DNA from: Lachnospiraceae bacterium
Lineage (GTDB): Bacteria > Bacillota > Clostridia > Lachnospirales > Lachnospiraceae
NCBI GenBank assembly: GCA_009774245.1
Contig: VSNM01000015.1
Location: forward strand, 1-64,000
DNA: 64,000 nucleotides
Direction: 5' to 3'
Every line of letters starts with the position of its first letter. Within the stretch, counting starts at the first letter, position 1. Positions 17,054-24,780 of the stretch are shown in pieces. The position numbers and the translations under genes were made by a program. The notes below the pieces were generated by a model. That model made no database searches. It saw nothing but the letters and a program-made list of their open reading frames with translations, and had not been told where the DNA came from.

Positions 17054-17743
17054 TTAGAGTTTAAAGCGGTATCCGACGCCCCAGATCGTCTCGATATACT
17101 GCGGCTTGGAAGTATCTGTCTCGATTTTCTCACGAATTTTCTTGATATGCACTGTCACGGTAGCGATATCCCCGATCGAGTCCATATCCCATATCTCCCT
17201 GAAAATCTCTTCCTTAGTAAATACATGGTTTGGATTCTCCGCGAGGAACGTCAGAAGATCAAACTCTTTCGTCGTAAAATTCTTCTCCACATTGTCCACA
17301 AACACGCGCCGCGCAGTCTTATCGATGCGGATTCCGCGGATTTCCACGACATCGTTTTCCTTGGTGTGGCTGCCCACCAGACGGTTGTACCGTGCCATGT
17401 GCGCCTTCACGCGCGCCACCAGCTCGCTCGGGCTGAAAGGCTTCGTCAGATAATCGTCCGCGCCGAGTCCCAGACCGCGGATTTTGTCAATGTCATCCTT
17501 CTTGGCCGACACCATGAGAATCGGCACATCCTTATCCTCGCGGATGCGCTTGCAGATCTCAAATCCGTCAATGCCCGGAAGCATCAGGTCAAGAATAATC
17601 AGATCAAACTCCTCTGCCAATGCTGTCGCAAGACCGGTGTCGCCGCTGTTCTCGATCTTTACCTCAAAATCGTTCAGCTCCAGATAATCTTTCTCAAGCT
17701 CCGCAATTGCTTCCTCGTCCTCTACAATCAATATTTTGCTCAT
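17054..17743 (-). CDS. OmpR-family response regulator
   Basis: A 229-aa regulator. The receiver domain (1-120) has acidic pair DE near residue 9-10, phospho-acceptor Asp in LIILDLMLPG (~52), and conserved Lys in DDYLTKPF (~102). The winged-helix output domain (~130-229) ends IETIWGVGYRFKL. It pairs with the histidine kinase upstream, which ends 25 bases away. The target genes are unknown; kinase architecture suggests an envelope signal. Confidence 0.96.
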   Translation of the reverse strand: MSKILIVEDEEAIAELEKDYLELNDFEVKIENSGDTGLATALAEEFDLIILDLMLPGIDGFEICKRIREDKDVPILMVSAKKDDIDKIRGLGLGADDYLTKPFSPSELVARVKAHMARYNRLVGSHTKENDVVEIRGIRIDKTARRVFVDNVEKNFTTKEFDLLTFLAENPNHVFTKEEIFREIWDMDSIGDIATVTVHIKKIREKIETDTSKPQYIETIWGVGYRFKL

Positions 17744-17767
17744 ACGCCCTGTCCTTTCCTTTATGGT

Positions 17768-18916
17768 TTAAATCACTACTTCATTCGTCTTCTCTGTGTA
17801 CTTGCGCAGCACAAAATGCATACAGGTTCCCTCTCCCTCCTTGCTGGTCGCCCACACATAACCGCCGTGATCCTCGATGATCTTTTTCACGATACTCAGC
17901 CCGATGCCGCTGCCGCCCTGGAGAGAATTTCTGGAGGCATCCGTCCGGTAAAATCGTTCAAAGATATTGCCGATATCCTTTGCGGCAATCCCTTTCCCGT
18001 CATCCTCAATCTCGATCCTGACAGATTCGGCCTCATCCAGAAGCCGGATATCGATCACGCCGTTTTCATGCCCCATATACTTGACGCTGTTGCTGATGAT
18101 ATTGTTGATGACCTTCTTGAGCTGCTCCGGATCTGCCACGACACAGGTATCCGCCGGCACGAGATTGGTAAAATTGAGATGTATATTCTTCGCCTCAAGG
18201 TCAAGCCCCACCTCCTCCACACAGTCCGAAAAGTAGTCGGAGACATTCAAAATATTAAAATGATATGGTATCTTGTTGGAGTCGATGCCGGAATAAGTCG
18301 TCAGCTCATTGATGAGCCTGTCCATATCGTTTGCCTTATTATAGATCGTCTTGATGTACTTATCCATCTTTTCCGGCGTGTTCGCCACGCCGTCCATAAT
18401 TCCCTCGACATAGCCCTTGATCGATGTGATCGGCGTCTTGAGGTCGTGGGAAATATTGCTCACAAGCTCCTTGGACTTCTTCTCATTCTGGGCTTTTTCC
18501 TCCTCGCTCTCCTTTAGCTGGAGACGCATCTGCTCATAATTGTCAAAGAGCAGCCCGATCTCATCGCCGCGCCCGCCATTCATGTGGTAGTCAAAATCGC
18601 CCACCGAGATGTGCTGCATCGCCACACTCAGCTCCTTGAGCGGTCTGTACACATCCCTGTTGAGCCATGCGATGATGATACCGCTCGTCAGTATCAGAAT
18701 GACGACCATCGCGACCACCATATACTGCATCAGCCGCCTGTTGACTATCGCACCGATCATGATATCCTTTTTGTTCAGCTCGCGCAGCATATCAATATTT
18801 TCATAATATCCGTATCCCATGAATACTATGACGCCGCAAATCAGCGGCACCAGTATGATCGCCAGAAAAAGTATCATCATTTTCGTTTTGAGTTTGATAT
18901 GTGCTTTCCTGTTCAT
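17768..18916 (-). CDS. Sensor histidine kinase
   Basis: A 382-aa membrane kinase. TM1 is at residues ~10-33, a short external loop follows, TM2 is at ~60-82, then a HAMP domain, an H-box NISHDLKTPITSIKGY with the phospho-His, and an HATPase domain with N-box NNIISNSVKYM, G1 DDGKGI and G2 GGSGIGLSIVKKI. ATG 18916 gives MNRKAHIKLK and has an AGGA site; the 18967 form is longer without support. It partners the OmpR-type regulator downstream. The small sensing loop (~25 residues) suggests membrane rather than ligand sensing. Confidence 0.94.
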   Translation of the reverse strand: MNRKAHIKLKTKMMILFLAIILVPLICGVIVFMGYGYYENIDMLRELNKKDIMIGAIVNRRLMQYMVVAMVVILILTSGIIIAWLNRDVYRPLKELSVAMQHISVGDFDYHMNGGRGDEIGLLFDNYEQMRLQLKESEEEKAQNEKKSKELVSNISHDLKTPITSIKGYVEGIMDGVANTPEKMDKYIKTIYNKANDMDRLINELTTYSGIDSNKIPYHFNILNVSDYFSDCVEEVGLDLEAKNIHLNFTNLVPADTCVVADPEQLKKVINNIISNSVKYMGHENGVIDIRLLDEAESVRIEIEDDGKGIAAKDIGNIFERFYRTDASRNSLQGGSGIGLSIVKKIIEDHGGYVWATSKEGEGTCMHFVLRKYTEKTNEVVI

Positions 18917-19171
18917 ATGATATCCTGTCTCCATTCCGGCAATCGTTCTGCACATTGCGGCTGACACATCCTGTCTGGACGCCGCGCCCCATATAACGCT
19001 GTACTCATTTCCATGTGAAAAACTTCCGCATATGGTTTTTCACATTTGCATGAGGCTGTGCATAAAAACCCTGCATCTGTGTAATGATAGAATTAGTATA
19101 GCATATCCTATCTTAAAATATAGTAGTTTGCGGATTTCTTAATTTTTTTTTAATCAGCGCAAAAATAAGTG

Positions 19172-19211
19172 TTGACATTTGGCATTTGTCTGATTATAAT
19201 AACCGTAATCA
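19172..19211 (+). promoter_or_regulatory. perR promoter with overlapping Fur/PerR-type box
   Basis: TTGACA (19172-19177), 17 bases, TATAAT (19195-19200) is a consensus sigma-A promoter. An inverted repeat TGATTA-N9-TAATCA (19191-19211) overlaps the -10. The core TGATTATAAT recurs in front of the rubrerythrin gene. This is the expected arrangement for PerR autoregulation. Confidence 0.7.
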
Positions 19212-19251
19212 TTACTGTTTGGTAAAATTTGGCAAAATGATATGCGAGGTA

Positions 19252-19404
19252 CACCGTTTTCTTAATCCTCGTATACAAAGTGCTTGATATTTGCGTCAGT
19301 GTAAGGCGGAGGAAGGAGGCGTAGCGGTGGCTACGGTGACTGACGACAACGCGGCAATGACACAAATAGCAAGTGCTTGGTATATGAGGAATTAAAAAAC
19401 GGTG
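19252..19404. mobile_element. MITE-like palindromic element in perR leader
   Basis: A 153-bp element with ~50-bp imperfect terminal inverted repeats (outer end CACCGTTTT) and TA on both flanks (19250-19251 and 19405-19406), as expected for TA-targeting IS630/mariner-type elements. It encodes no protein. It sits between the perR promoter and the perR ATG, so the transcript would carry it as a large hairpin. Confidence 0.7.
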
Positions 19405-19445
19405 TACTAGGTACGCAGTGTGTTCCACAGAAAGGCAGGGGTTCT

Positions 19446-19844
19446 ATGACTATGAAATACAGCCGCCAGAGGGCAGCTATCCTCTCCTTCCTGCAGTCCC
19501 GCAAGGATCATCCGACGGCTGAACTCGTCTATTCCAATGTAAAGGAGGAGTTTCCAAATATCAGCCTAGGTACTGTATACCGCAATCTGAATCAGCTGGC
19601 GGAGGCCGGCATGATTGCCAAGCACAGCTTCGGGGCTCTGGATACTGATCATTTTGATTACAATACCAGCCCGCATTACCATTTTGTATGCAGCTGCTGC
19701 AGTGCCGTCATCGACCTGCCGATGGAGTATCATGATCTGCCGGCAATCGACGCGGAGGCAGCCAGGGGTTTTGACGGATTGATACAGGGGCACAGACTTC
19801 ATTTTTGCGGTATTTGCAAGAACTGCCTTGACCATGGCCAATAG
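19446..19844 (+). CDS. perR: Fur-family regulator, PerR type
   Basis: A 132-aa regulator: winged helix (SRQRAAILSFLQSRKDHPTAELVY, ISLGTVYRNLNQLAEAG) then a dimerisation domain with the regulatory-metal residues around HFDYN...HYHFVC. The structural zinc site has Cys pairs CSCC and CGICKNC. PerR regulators sense peroxide through metal-catalysed oxidation. The placement next to rubrerythrin and rubredoxin supports PerR over Fur or Zur. The longer frame to 19377 reads through the MITE and is not used; ATG 19446 or 19452 fits the AGGCAGGGG site. Confidence 0.88.
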   Translation: MTMKYSRQRAAILSFLQSRKDHPTAELVYSNVKEEFPNISLGTVYRNLNQLAEAGMIAKHSFGALDTDHFDYNTSPHYHFVCSCCSAVIDLPMEYHDLPAIDAEAARGFDGLIQGHRLHFCGICKNCLDHGQ

Positions 19845-19907
19845 CCATGACTAATAGCTATGGACAATAACGAGAGCCATGTGTCAGGGAACCTGAAACC
19901 GGATGTG

Positions 19908-19947
19908 TGGAAAACAGGAGATCCATTGATTATAATTATCCTGTTTT
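19908..19947 (+). promoter_or_regulatory. Rubrerythrin promoter with PerR-type box, inside perR terminator
   Basis: TGGAAA-17-TATAAT (-10 at 19931-19936) precedes the rubrerythrin gene. The -10 carries TGATTATAATTA, nearly the same as the perR box. The same sequence is the loop of a hairpin AAAACAGGA / TCCTGTTTT (19911-19919, 19939-19947) followed by Ts, which can terminate perR. Terminator and promoter are thus overlaid. Confidence 0.6.
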
Positions 19948-19977
19948 TCATAGTGATAATAAAAGGAGGATTTTAAA

Positions 19978-20517
19978 ATGAAATTTGTATGTAGTGTATG
20001 TGGTTATGTTTACGAGGGAGACAGCGCACCGGAGAGATGTCCGCAGTGCAATGCGCCCGCTGAGAAATTCAAGGCGCAGGAGGGCGAGATGGCCTGGGCT
20101 GCAGAGCATGTTGTAGGCGTTGCCAAGGGCGTCAGCGAGGACATCATGGCAGACTTAAGAGCAAACTTCAACGGCGAGTGCACAGAGGTTGGTATGTATC
20201 TTGCGATGGCAAGGGTTGCTCACAGAGAAGGCTATCCTGAGATCGGTCTCTACTGGGAGAAGGCTGCATGGGAAGAGGCAGAGCACGCTGCGAAGTTTGC
20301 AGAGCTCTTAGGCGAAGTGGTGACAGACTCCACCAAGAAGAACCTTGAGATGCGCGTGGAGGCTGAGAACGGCGCTACAGCCGGCAAGTTTGACCTCGCA
20401 AAGCGCGCGAAGGCTGCAAACCTTGACGCAATTCATGACACCGTTCATGAGATGGCAAGGGATGAGGCGAGACACGGCAAGGCTTTCGCAGGGCTGTTGA
20501 AGAGATACTTTGGCTAA
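19978..20517 (+). CDS. Reverse-type rubrerythrin (NADH peroxidase)
   Basis: A 179-aa protein. The N-terminal rubredoxin-like domain has CxxC at residues 5-8 (CSVC) and a second CxxC at 21-24 (CPQC). A four-helix di-iron domain follows with ligand Glu/His in FNGECTEVGMYL, WEEAEHAAKF, and the last helix HEMARDEARHGKAF. The rubredoxin domain first, not last, marks the reverse rubrerythrins that reduce H2O2 to water in clostridia. A strong AAAGGAGG site precedes it. Likely PerR-controlled, with rubredoxin as electron donor 51 bases downstream. Confidence 0.95.
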   Translation: MKFVCSVCGYVYEGDSAPERCPQCNAPAEKFKAQEGEMAWAAEHVVGVAKGVSEDIMADLRANFNGECTEVGMYLAMARVAHREGYPEIGLYWEKAAWEEAEHAAKFAELLGEVVTDSTKKNLEMRVEAENGATAGKFDLAKRAKAANLDAIHDTVHEMARDEARHGKAFAGLLKRYFG

Positions 20518-20568
20518 ACAGCATCTTATAAAACACGATACAATTATAATACCAAAGAATGGAGAAGA

Positions 20569-20748
20569 ATGACTATGAAGAAATATTTTTGCAATCCATG
20601 CGGATATACTTATGATCCGGAGAAAGGCGATCCGGAACACGGAATCGCTCCCGGCACTGCATTTGAAGATCTTCCGGCTGACTGGTGCTGCCCTCTGTGC
20701 GGCGTATCCAAGGATATGTTCCAGCCGTGTATTGACAACTACAATTAA
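20569..20748 (+). CDS. Rubredoxin
   Basis: A 59-aa protein (57 if ATG 20575 is used). The one-iron site has CNPCGY (residues 8-12) and CPLCG (41-44), with the typical YDPEKGDPEHGIAPGTAFEDLP linker region between and a DxF pattern after. The ribosome site GGAGAAG fits either start. It carries electrons to the rubrerythrin encoded just upstream; together they form a peroxide-reduction pathway. Confidence 0.96.
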   Translation: MTMKKYFCNPCGYTYDPEKGDPEHGIAPGTAFEDLPADWCCPLCGVSKDMFQPCIDNYN

Positions 20749-20757
20749 TAATGTATC

Positions 20758-20795
20758 AAAGGGAATAAATCCAAAACGGTTTATTCCCTTTTTGA
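20758..20795. terminator. Bidirectional terminator
   Basis: AAAGGGAATAAA / TTTATTCCCTTT with a 10-base loop, TTTTT on the plus strand and an A-run giving Us on the minus strand. It ends the rubredoxin transcript and, being next to the stop at 20781, the convergent ABC operon too. Confidence 0.88.
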
Positions 20796-21449
20796 TTGCT
20801 TTTTGTTATTGAGGATATATGGATTTAACATCCCATCGTCTATCTCATAGACTTCATCACAGAGTATCTCTATATCCTCTTTATTATGACTTGCCAGTAA
20901 AATGATTTTTCCTTCGTTCTTTAAGCTGCGCAGTAAAGCTCTTATCTCAGACACGCCTTGTTTATCCAGTCCGTTCATCGGCTCATCCAGGATCAGAAGC
21001 TCGGGATTTTCCATGATTGCCTGAGCGATAGCCAGCCTTTGCTTCATTCCCATAGAATATTTTCCGACTTTCTTTCTGTCTTTTGGATTCAGTCCTACCC
21101 GCTCCAAAGTCCGAAACAGCAGTTCCCTGTCCAAAGAGTGATTGATCAGATACAGATATTTTAAGTTATGATATGCGCTCTTATTTTTCATAAAAGCCGG
21201 TTCCTCTATGATAATTCCCATATTAGACAGATATGTCGCACGATTTATATGAGATTTTCCGTTGATGAGGATCTCCCCTGCTTCCGGTCTCAAAAAACCA
21301 CATATACACTTAAACAAAACAGTTTTTCCCGAACCGTTATAGCCGACTATCCCATATATTTTACCCTTTTCACAGTTTAATGACACCCCGCGCAAGACTG
21401 TTTTCTCCCCAAATTTTTTGATCAGATTTTTCACTTCCAGCGTTTCCAT
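20781..21449 (-). CDS. ABC transporter ATP-binding protein
   Basis: A 222-aa ATPase with Walker A GYNGSGKTV (an unusual Val at the last position), signature KYSMGMKQRLAIAQA, Walker B LLILDEPMNGLDKQG and H-loop LASHN. ATG 21449 (METLEVKNL) follows GGGGAGGAATGAGG; the 21497 form would run into the permease frame. It follows the permease gene by four bases. The permease/ATPase pair resembles lantibiotic-immunity or ABC-2 systems; the substrate is unknown. Confidence 0.9.
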   Translation of the reverse strand: METLEVKNLIKKFGEKTVLRGVSLNCEKGKIYGIVGYNGSGKTVLFKCICGFLRPEAGEILINGKSHINRATYLSNMGIIIEEPAFMKNKSAYHNLKYLYLINHSLDRELLFRTLERVGLNPKDRKKVGKYSMGMKQRLAIAQAIMENPELLILDEPMNGLDKQGVSEIRALLRSLKNEGKIILLASHNKEDIEILCDEVYEIDDGMLNPYILNNKKQSKRE

Positions 21450-21453
21450 ATCC

Positions 21454-22497
21454 TCATTCCTCCCCATAAAAGTTGTATGACACCCTGCTGCCGACAAGGT
21501 AAATCAATACCATCAATATCAAAACCATGATGAACAGGCGGATGATAATCTCGTCAAAATCCGGAGACAGGACTCCCATGACATTTTTCGTCCCCGCCTT
21601 GGCTATCTTAATCCATTCGGTCGGAATAATATAAACCATGATCTGCTGCATACGTCTGCCGGCATTTTCAATGGCGATCTCCGCGATTGCCAGAGACGTG
21701 GCCGTTATGACGGACGCCGCGCGTGAAAAGCACAGCGAAATTAAAAGCATGATCAGCCCTATAAAGGAAACGACCAGAAAAAGCACCAGCGCAGATATTA
21801 GCATTAACCTCGCCGGTTTATAGTCGTTAATCAGTCTATAGGAAGCAAAAAAATCCAGGTCAATCTCATCCTGTAGATTTGTGAGAGCCAGCGTGTGGTA
21901 CAGTCTTCCCCAATCCGCCGTCCATTCCAGATGTGGCACCATGATCAACACACCGCTGACAAGCACTGTCGCTGTATACAGGAACGCAGCCGCAAATATT
22001 TTAAATATCTGTATTCCTATCCACTTCTGCCGCCCCAGTCTGATCACCTGATACATCTGCCATCTTTCCATAAATGGTACCCGCGCATACAGGTAAATGG
22101 CGTAAGCGACCGTATCCGCAACCTCATCAAAACTCTTTAACACAAGAGGCTCGTCGGTCTGATGGAACGTAAAAAGGTCATAAATCTGCATCTCCACTAT
22201 GCCGTTACGTGTATAAAAAACCTGCACGGGAGCATTGGCGTCACATACCTGACTAAAAACTTCGGCCAGCGGATATTGCACGGTGCAGCCCTGCAGCGTC
22301 TGATGAACCGCAAAAAAATACCCGTTATCGTCCTTCGTCCAGTTGTCCTTATATCTGTCCCTGTCTTCCTCTCCCTGAAAATTTATCACGTATTCGTTCT
22401 CTTTCATCGTCTGATAATCCAAAGAATAACAATTATATTTTCCGGCAATGTCTAAGCCAATCTCGGACAGCACTTTCGAGAGCTCCCTATATGCCAT
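21454..22497 (-). CDS. ABC-2-like permease with large soluble N-terminal region
   Basis: A 347-aa protein. The first ~155 residues are soluble (start MAYRELSKVLSEIGLDI), then hydrophobic segments lie at about 165-190, 235-275, 275-300 and 315-342. The extended frame to 22656 is hydrophobic and lacks support. The ribosome site before 22497 is weak (AGAGGC). The following ATPase gene starts four bases later, so the two form one exporter. No family name recognised. Confidence 0.72.
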   Translation of the reverse strand: MAYRELSKVLSEIGLDIAGKYNCYSLDYQTMKENEYVINFQGEEDRDRYKDNWTKDDNGYFFAVHQTLQGCTVQYPLAEVFSQVCDANAPVQVFYTRNGIVEMQIYDLFTFHQTDEPLVLKSFDEVADTVAYAIYLYARVPFMERWQMYQVIRLGRQKWIGIQIFKIFAAAFLYTATVLVSGVLIMVPHLEWTADWGRLYHTLALTNLQDEIDLDFFASYRLINDYKPARLMLISALVLFLVVSFIGLIMLLISLCFSRAASVITATSLAIAEIAIENAGRRMQQIMVYIIPTEWIKIAKAGTKNVMGVLSPDFDEIIIRLFIMVLILMVLIYLVGSRVSYNFYGEE

Positions 22498-22577
22498 AAT
22501 TATAATGCCTCTGCCTATTTTATTTCCCACCGAAATAGTATATAATAATAAGTACCTTTTCAACATGACCAGGAGGT

Positions 22578-22703
22578 ATTTCATTAAGATTTGAATGGGA
22601 TGAGGATAAAAATCAACTGAACTTAAAGAAACATGGAATTGATTTTGAAACAGCAATGTTAGTTTTTAATGACATGCAGCGAATTGAGATGCATTTCGTT
22701 TAG
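22578..22703 (+). pseudogene. BrnT toxin remnant
   Basis: A 41-codon frame carries the BrnT opening: RFEWDEDKNQLNLKKHGIDF, followed by ETAMLVFNDMQRIEM, then stops at TAG. Intact BrnT RNases are about 90 aa; the catalytic second half is gone and no BrnA antitoxin follows. AGGAGG precedes it, but the frame has no normal start codon (ATT or TTA in place). It is a degraded type II toxin-antitoxin locus. Confidence 0.72.
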
Positions 22704-22795
22704 CTGCAAAAAACCGCAATACACAGAAGAAAGTAAACATTTCCTAATTTCCTTATGCGTATAAGAATGACAGCCAGTAGCATTTTTGTCTATAT

Positions 22796-22923
22796 ATACT
22801 CACGACAGATGAAATCTGCCGTGAGTATCGCGCCAGCCGCAGCCACGAAATGGCATATTTCCTTATGCGGCTGTGCGCATCACATTATACTGAGCGGTCA
22901 GTCTTTTCGACCGCCAGTATAAT
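22796..22923 (+). repeat. Gene-end three-hairpin repeat, copy E (divergent)
   Basis: Three consecutive hairpins: H1 22796-22828 (ATACTCACG arms, loop differs from the other copies), H2 22829-22879 (CAGCCGCA / TGCGGCTG arms with an inner GCCACGAAATGGC hairpin and a conserved ATTTCCT), then GTGCGCAT, then H3 22884-22923 (ATTATACTG / CAGTATAAT). H2 arms differ from copies B-D yet still pair. It abuts the 3' end of the broken AAA gene. Confidence 0.7.
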
Positions 22924-22945
22924 GCTGCTGACTGTCCTATTCCTT

Positions 22946-24664
22946 TTATCCGGAAATCACCTTGCAACGTCTCTTATAGCACGCGATCCCGTATTTACGG
23001 ATTGTCGTCATGCCGTCATCGATCAGCTTTTCCGCGTAATTCCGGTCGTTGATCTGCTTTAAAGCCTCCTGGCACGCAACATCAAACGATGCGTTTTCCG
23101 CATATTTTAGTTCAATGACAATGCCTGTCTCATGCTCCTCGATTTCGACACTGATGTCACTGTAGCCATCGCCGGACTCCGCGTTGGACTGGACATCCCA
23201 TCCGTCCATATTTCCAAAAAGGCCGAGTAATATTCCGTGGTAAAAATTCTCCTTCATTTCCTTTCTGACATTTGTATCGCGGATGCTGATTGTCTTTTTC
23301 AGGTAAGAATTAAATCCCTCCTCGATCGCCGCCGTGTTGTTTTCCTGGAATGCCCTGCAGAAATCTTCCAGCTTTTCCATGTTTTTTTCCGTTTCCCACT
23401 TGAACCATTCACGAATCTGACGGATAAAAATCCACCGTATCTCCCTGTTCGGGATGACAAGCTCGGTCAGCTCCCCGGTCTGTGCGCTGCGCTGTGTCAG
23501 ATACCCGGTTGTAAAGAGGATGCTCCATAAGTTATCCGGATTGGAATCAAGATCACGGTAAGTCAATTCCTGTCGGATGATCTTCTGAATGCTGTTTCCG
23601 TTAATCAGTTGTTCGATATCATTCCTGTCCGCTGTTTTTGCCTTGCTTAAAAATTTTCTGATAATATCATTGCTGCTCGTGTTTACCCAGTAATTCTGCG
23701 GTTCCATGGATGGATTCATTTTCAGCGCATGGCAGTAGCTCACCACATCCCACGGACAGTATACCTCCAGCTCTCCGAAACGGTATCCGTCATACCATTT
23801 CTTTATGGCGTCATATTTTCCCATAAATCCATAATATTCCAGCAGCTTCCGGACTTCTGTGTCTGAAAATCCAAAATATTCGTTATACTGCACGTCTTTT
23901 ACTGTATATACGTTAAAGTTGTTAAGACCGGTGAAAATACTTTCTTTCGATATCCTCAGACATCCTGTCAAAATCGCAAATTTCAGGCTGTCGTTTGTCT
24001 TAAATGCGTTTCCAAACAGGACTCTGACCAGCTCCACCATCGAATCATAATATCCTGACTGGTACGCCTTATCGAGCGGCACATCATACTCGTCGATCAG
24101 CATGATGACACCCTGACTGTAATGCCTGTGCAGAAGTTGTGACAAAATCAGCAGACTGTCCTTTAAAAGTTCGTCAGACATTGTAAAAGCACCTGTTTTG
24201 TCCATGGCAATAAGCGCCTCTTACTGGATGCGGTCCGTTTCTGCCAATCTGTCACTCTGCAGCAGAAATTGAAACCGCAATGCCTCTTTTGCAATAATTC
24301 TCCGGAGCATTACCTTTGCCTCTTCAGAGGTTTCTCCTGTTGCTCCTTTTAACGTAATTGAGATCGTAGGAAATTTACCCATGTATTTCTCGCACAGCTC
24401 CTTTTCCTTTGCAATCTCAAGCCCGTCAAAAAGAGTGCCATTGTCAAATGGCATGATGTCACTGCCTGTCTCAAAGAAATATCGCAGCATACTCATGTTC
24501 AGCGTCTTTCCAAAACGTCTCGGACGCGTGAACAGACTCACTTTTCCCGGATTTTCCAACAGTTTCTTAATCAGTCCGGTTTTATCGACATAATAGAATC
24601 TCCCTGTGCGTATTTCCATAAAATTCTCAATACCCATGGGAAGCTTTGCCTTTTTTTCTGCCAT
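22946..24664 (-). pseudogene. AAA-ATPase-like / PD-(D/E)XK nuclease-like gene with in-frame stop
   Basis: One reading frame of ~572 codons interrupted once by TAA at 24221-24223 (context IQ-stop-EALIAMDKTG); both sides are in the same frame. The N-terminal part has the AAA-ATPase-like opening MGIENFMEIRTGRFYYVDKT split at the Tyr pair and RPRRFGKTLNMSML; the middle has VIMLIDEYDVPLDKA and ILTGCLRISKESIFTGLNN; the C-terminus has the nuclease-like GYSDISVE...GIVIELKY. These proteins occur in many copies in Lachnospiraceae and Bacteroides, of unknown role. It could be a recent loss or a sequencing error. Confidence 0.85.
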
Positions 24665-24737
24665 ACGATTTCTATACCCCTTTCTCAAAAAATACTGCAT
24701 TTTTAACAGTATATCACATCTCACAAAGTAAATCACT

Positions 24738-24769
24738 AAAAAATGCAAGCTTATAAGCTTGCATTTTTT
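24738..24769. terminator. Perfect-palindrome terminator
   Basis: AAAAAATGCAAGCTTA / TAAGCTTGCATTTTTT forms a perfect stem with T-runs in both directions. It ends the transglutaminase-like gene (stop at 24781) and insulates the AAA pseudogene. Confidence 0.88.
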
Positions 24770-24780
24770 AATACAATTAT

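Noticed and set aside
17147..18517. 456-codon open frame on the plus strand
   Set aside because: It lies opposite the response regulator and histidine kinase, whose motifs are clear; the translation is rich in His/Arg/Leu as expected of an antisense shadow.
19010..19075. Possible further copy of the gene-end repeat (ends GGCTGTGCATAAAA)
   Set aside because: Only the terminal GGCTGTGCATAAAA resembles the family; the arms do not form the H1/H2 layout, so I do not count it.
19377..19445. Extended N-terminus of PerR
   Set aside because: It would be translated from the end of the MITE-like element; the internal ATG at 19446 has the ribosome site and gives the family N-terminus.
22700..22780. Possible extra repeat fragment (TTTCCTTATGCG near 22750)
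   Set aside because: Short similarity to H2 of copy E without a paired arm; too little to support.
24221..24223. Stop-codon recoding (selenocysteine or pyrrolysine) in the AAA gene
   Set aside because: The codon is TAA, not TGA or TAG, and no insertion element is visible; a nonsense change is simpler.
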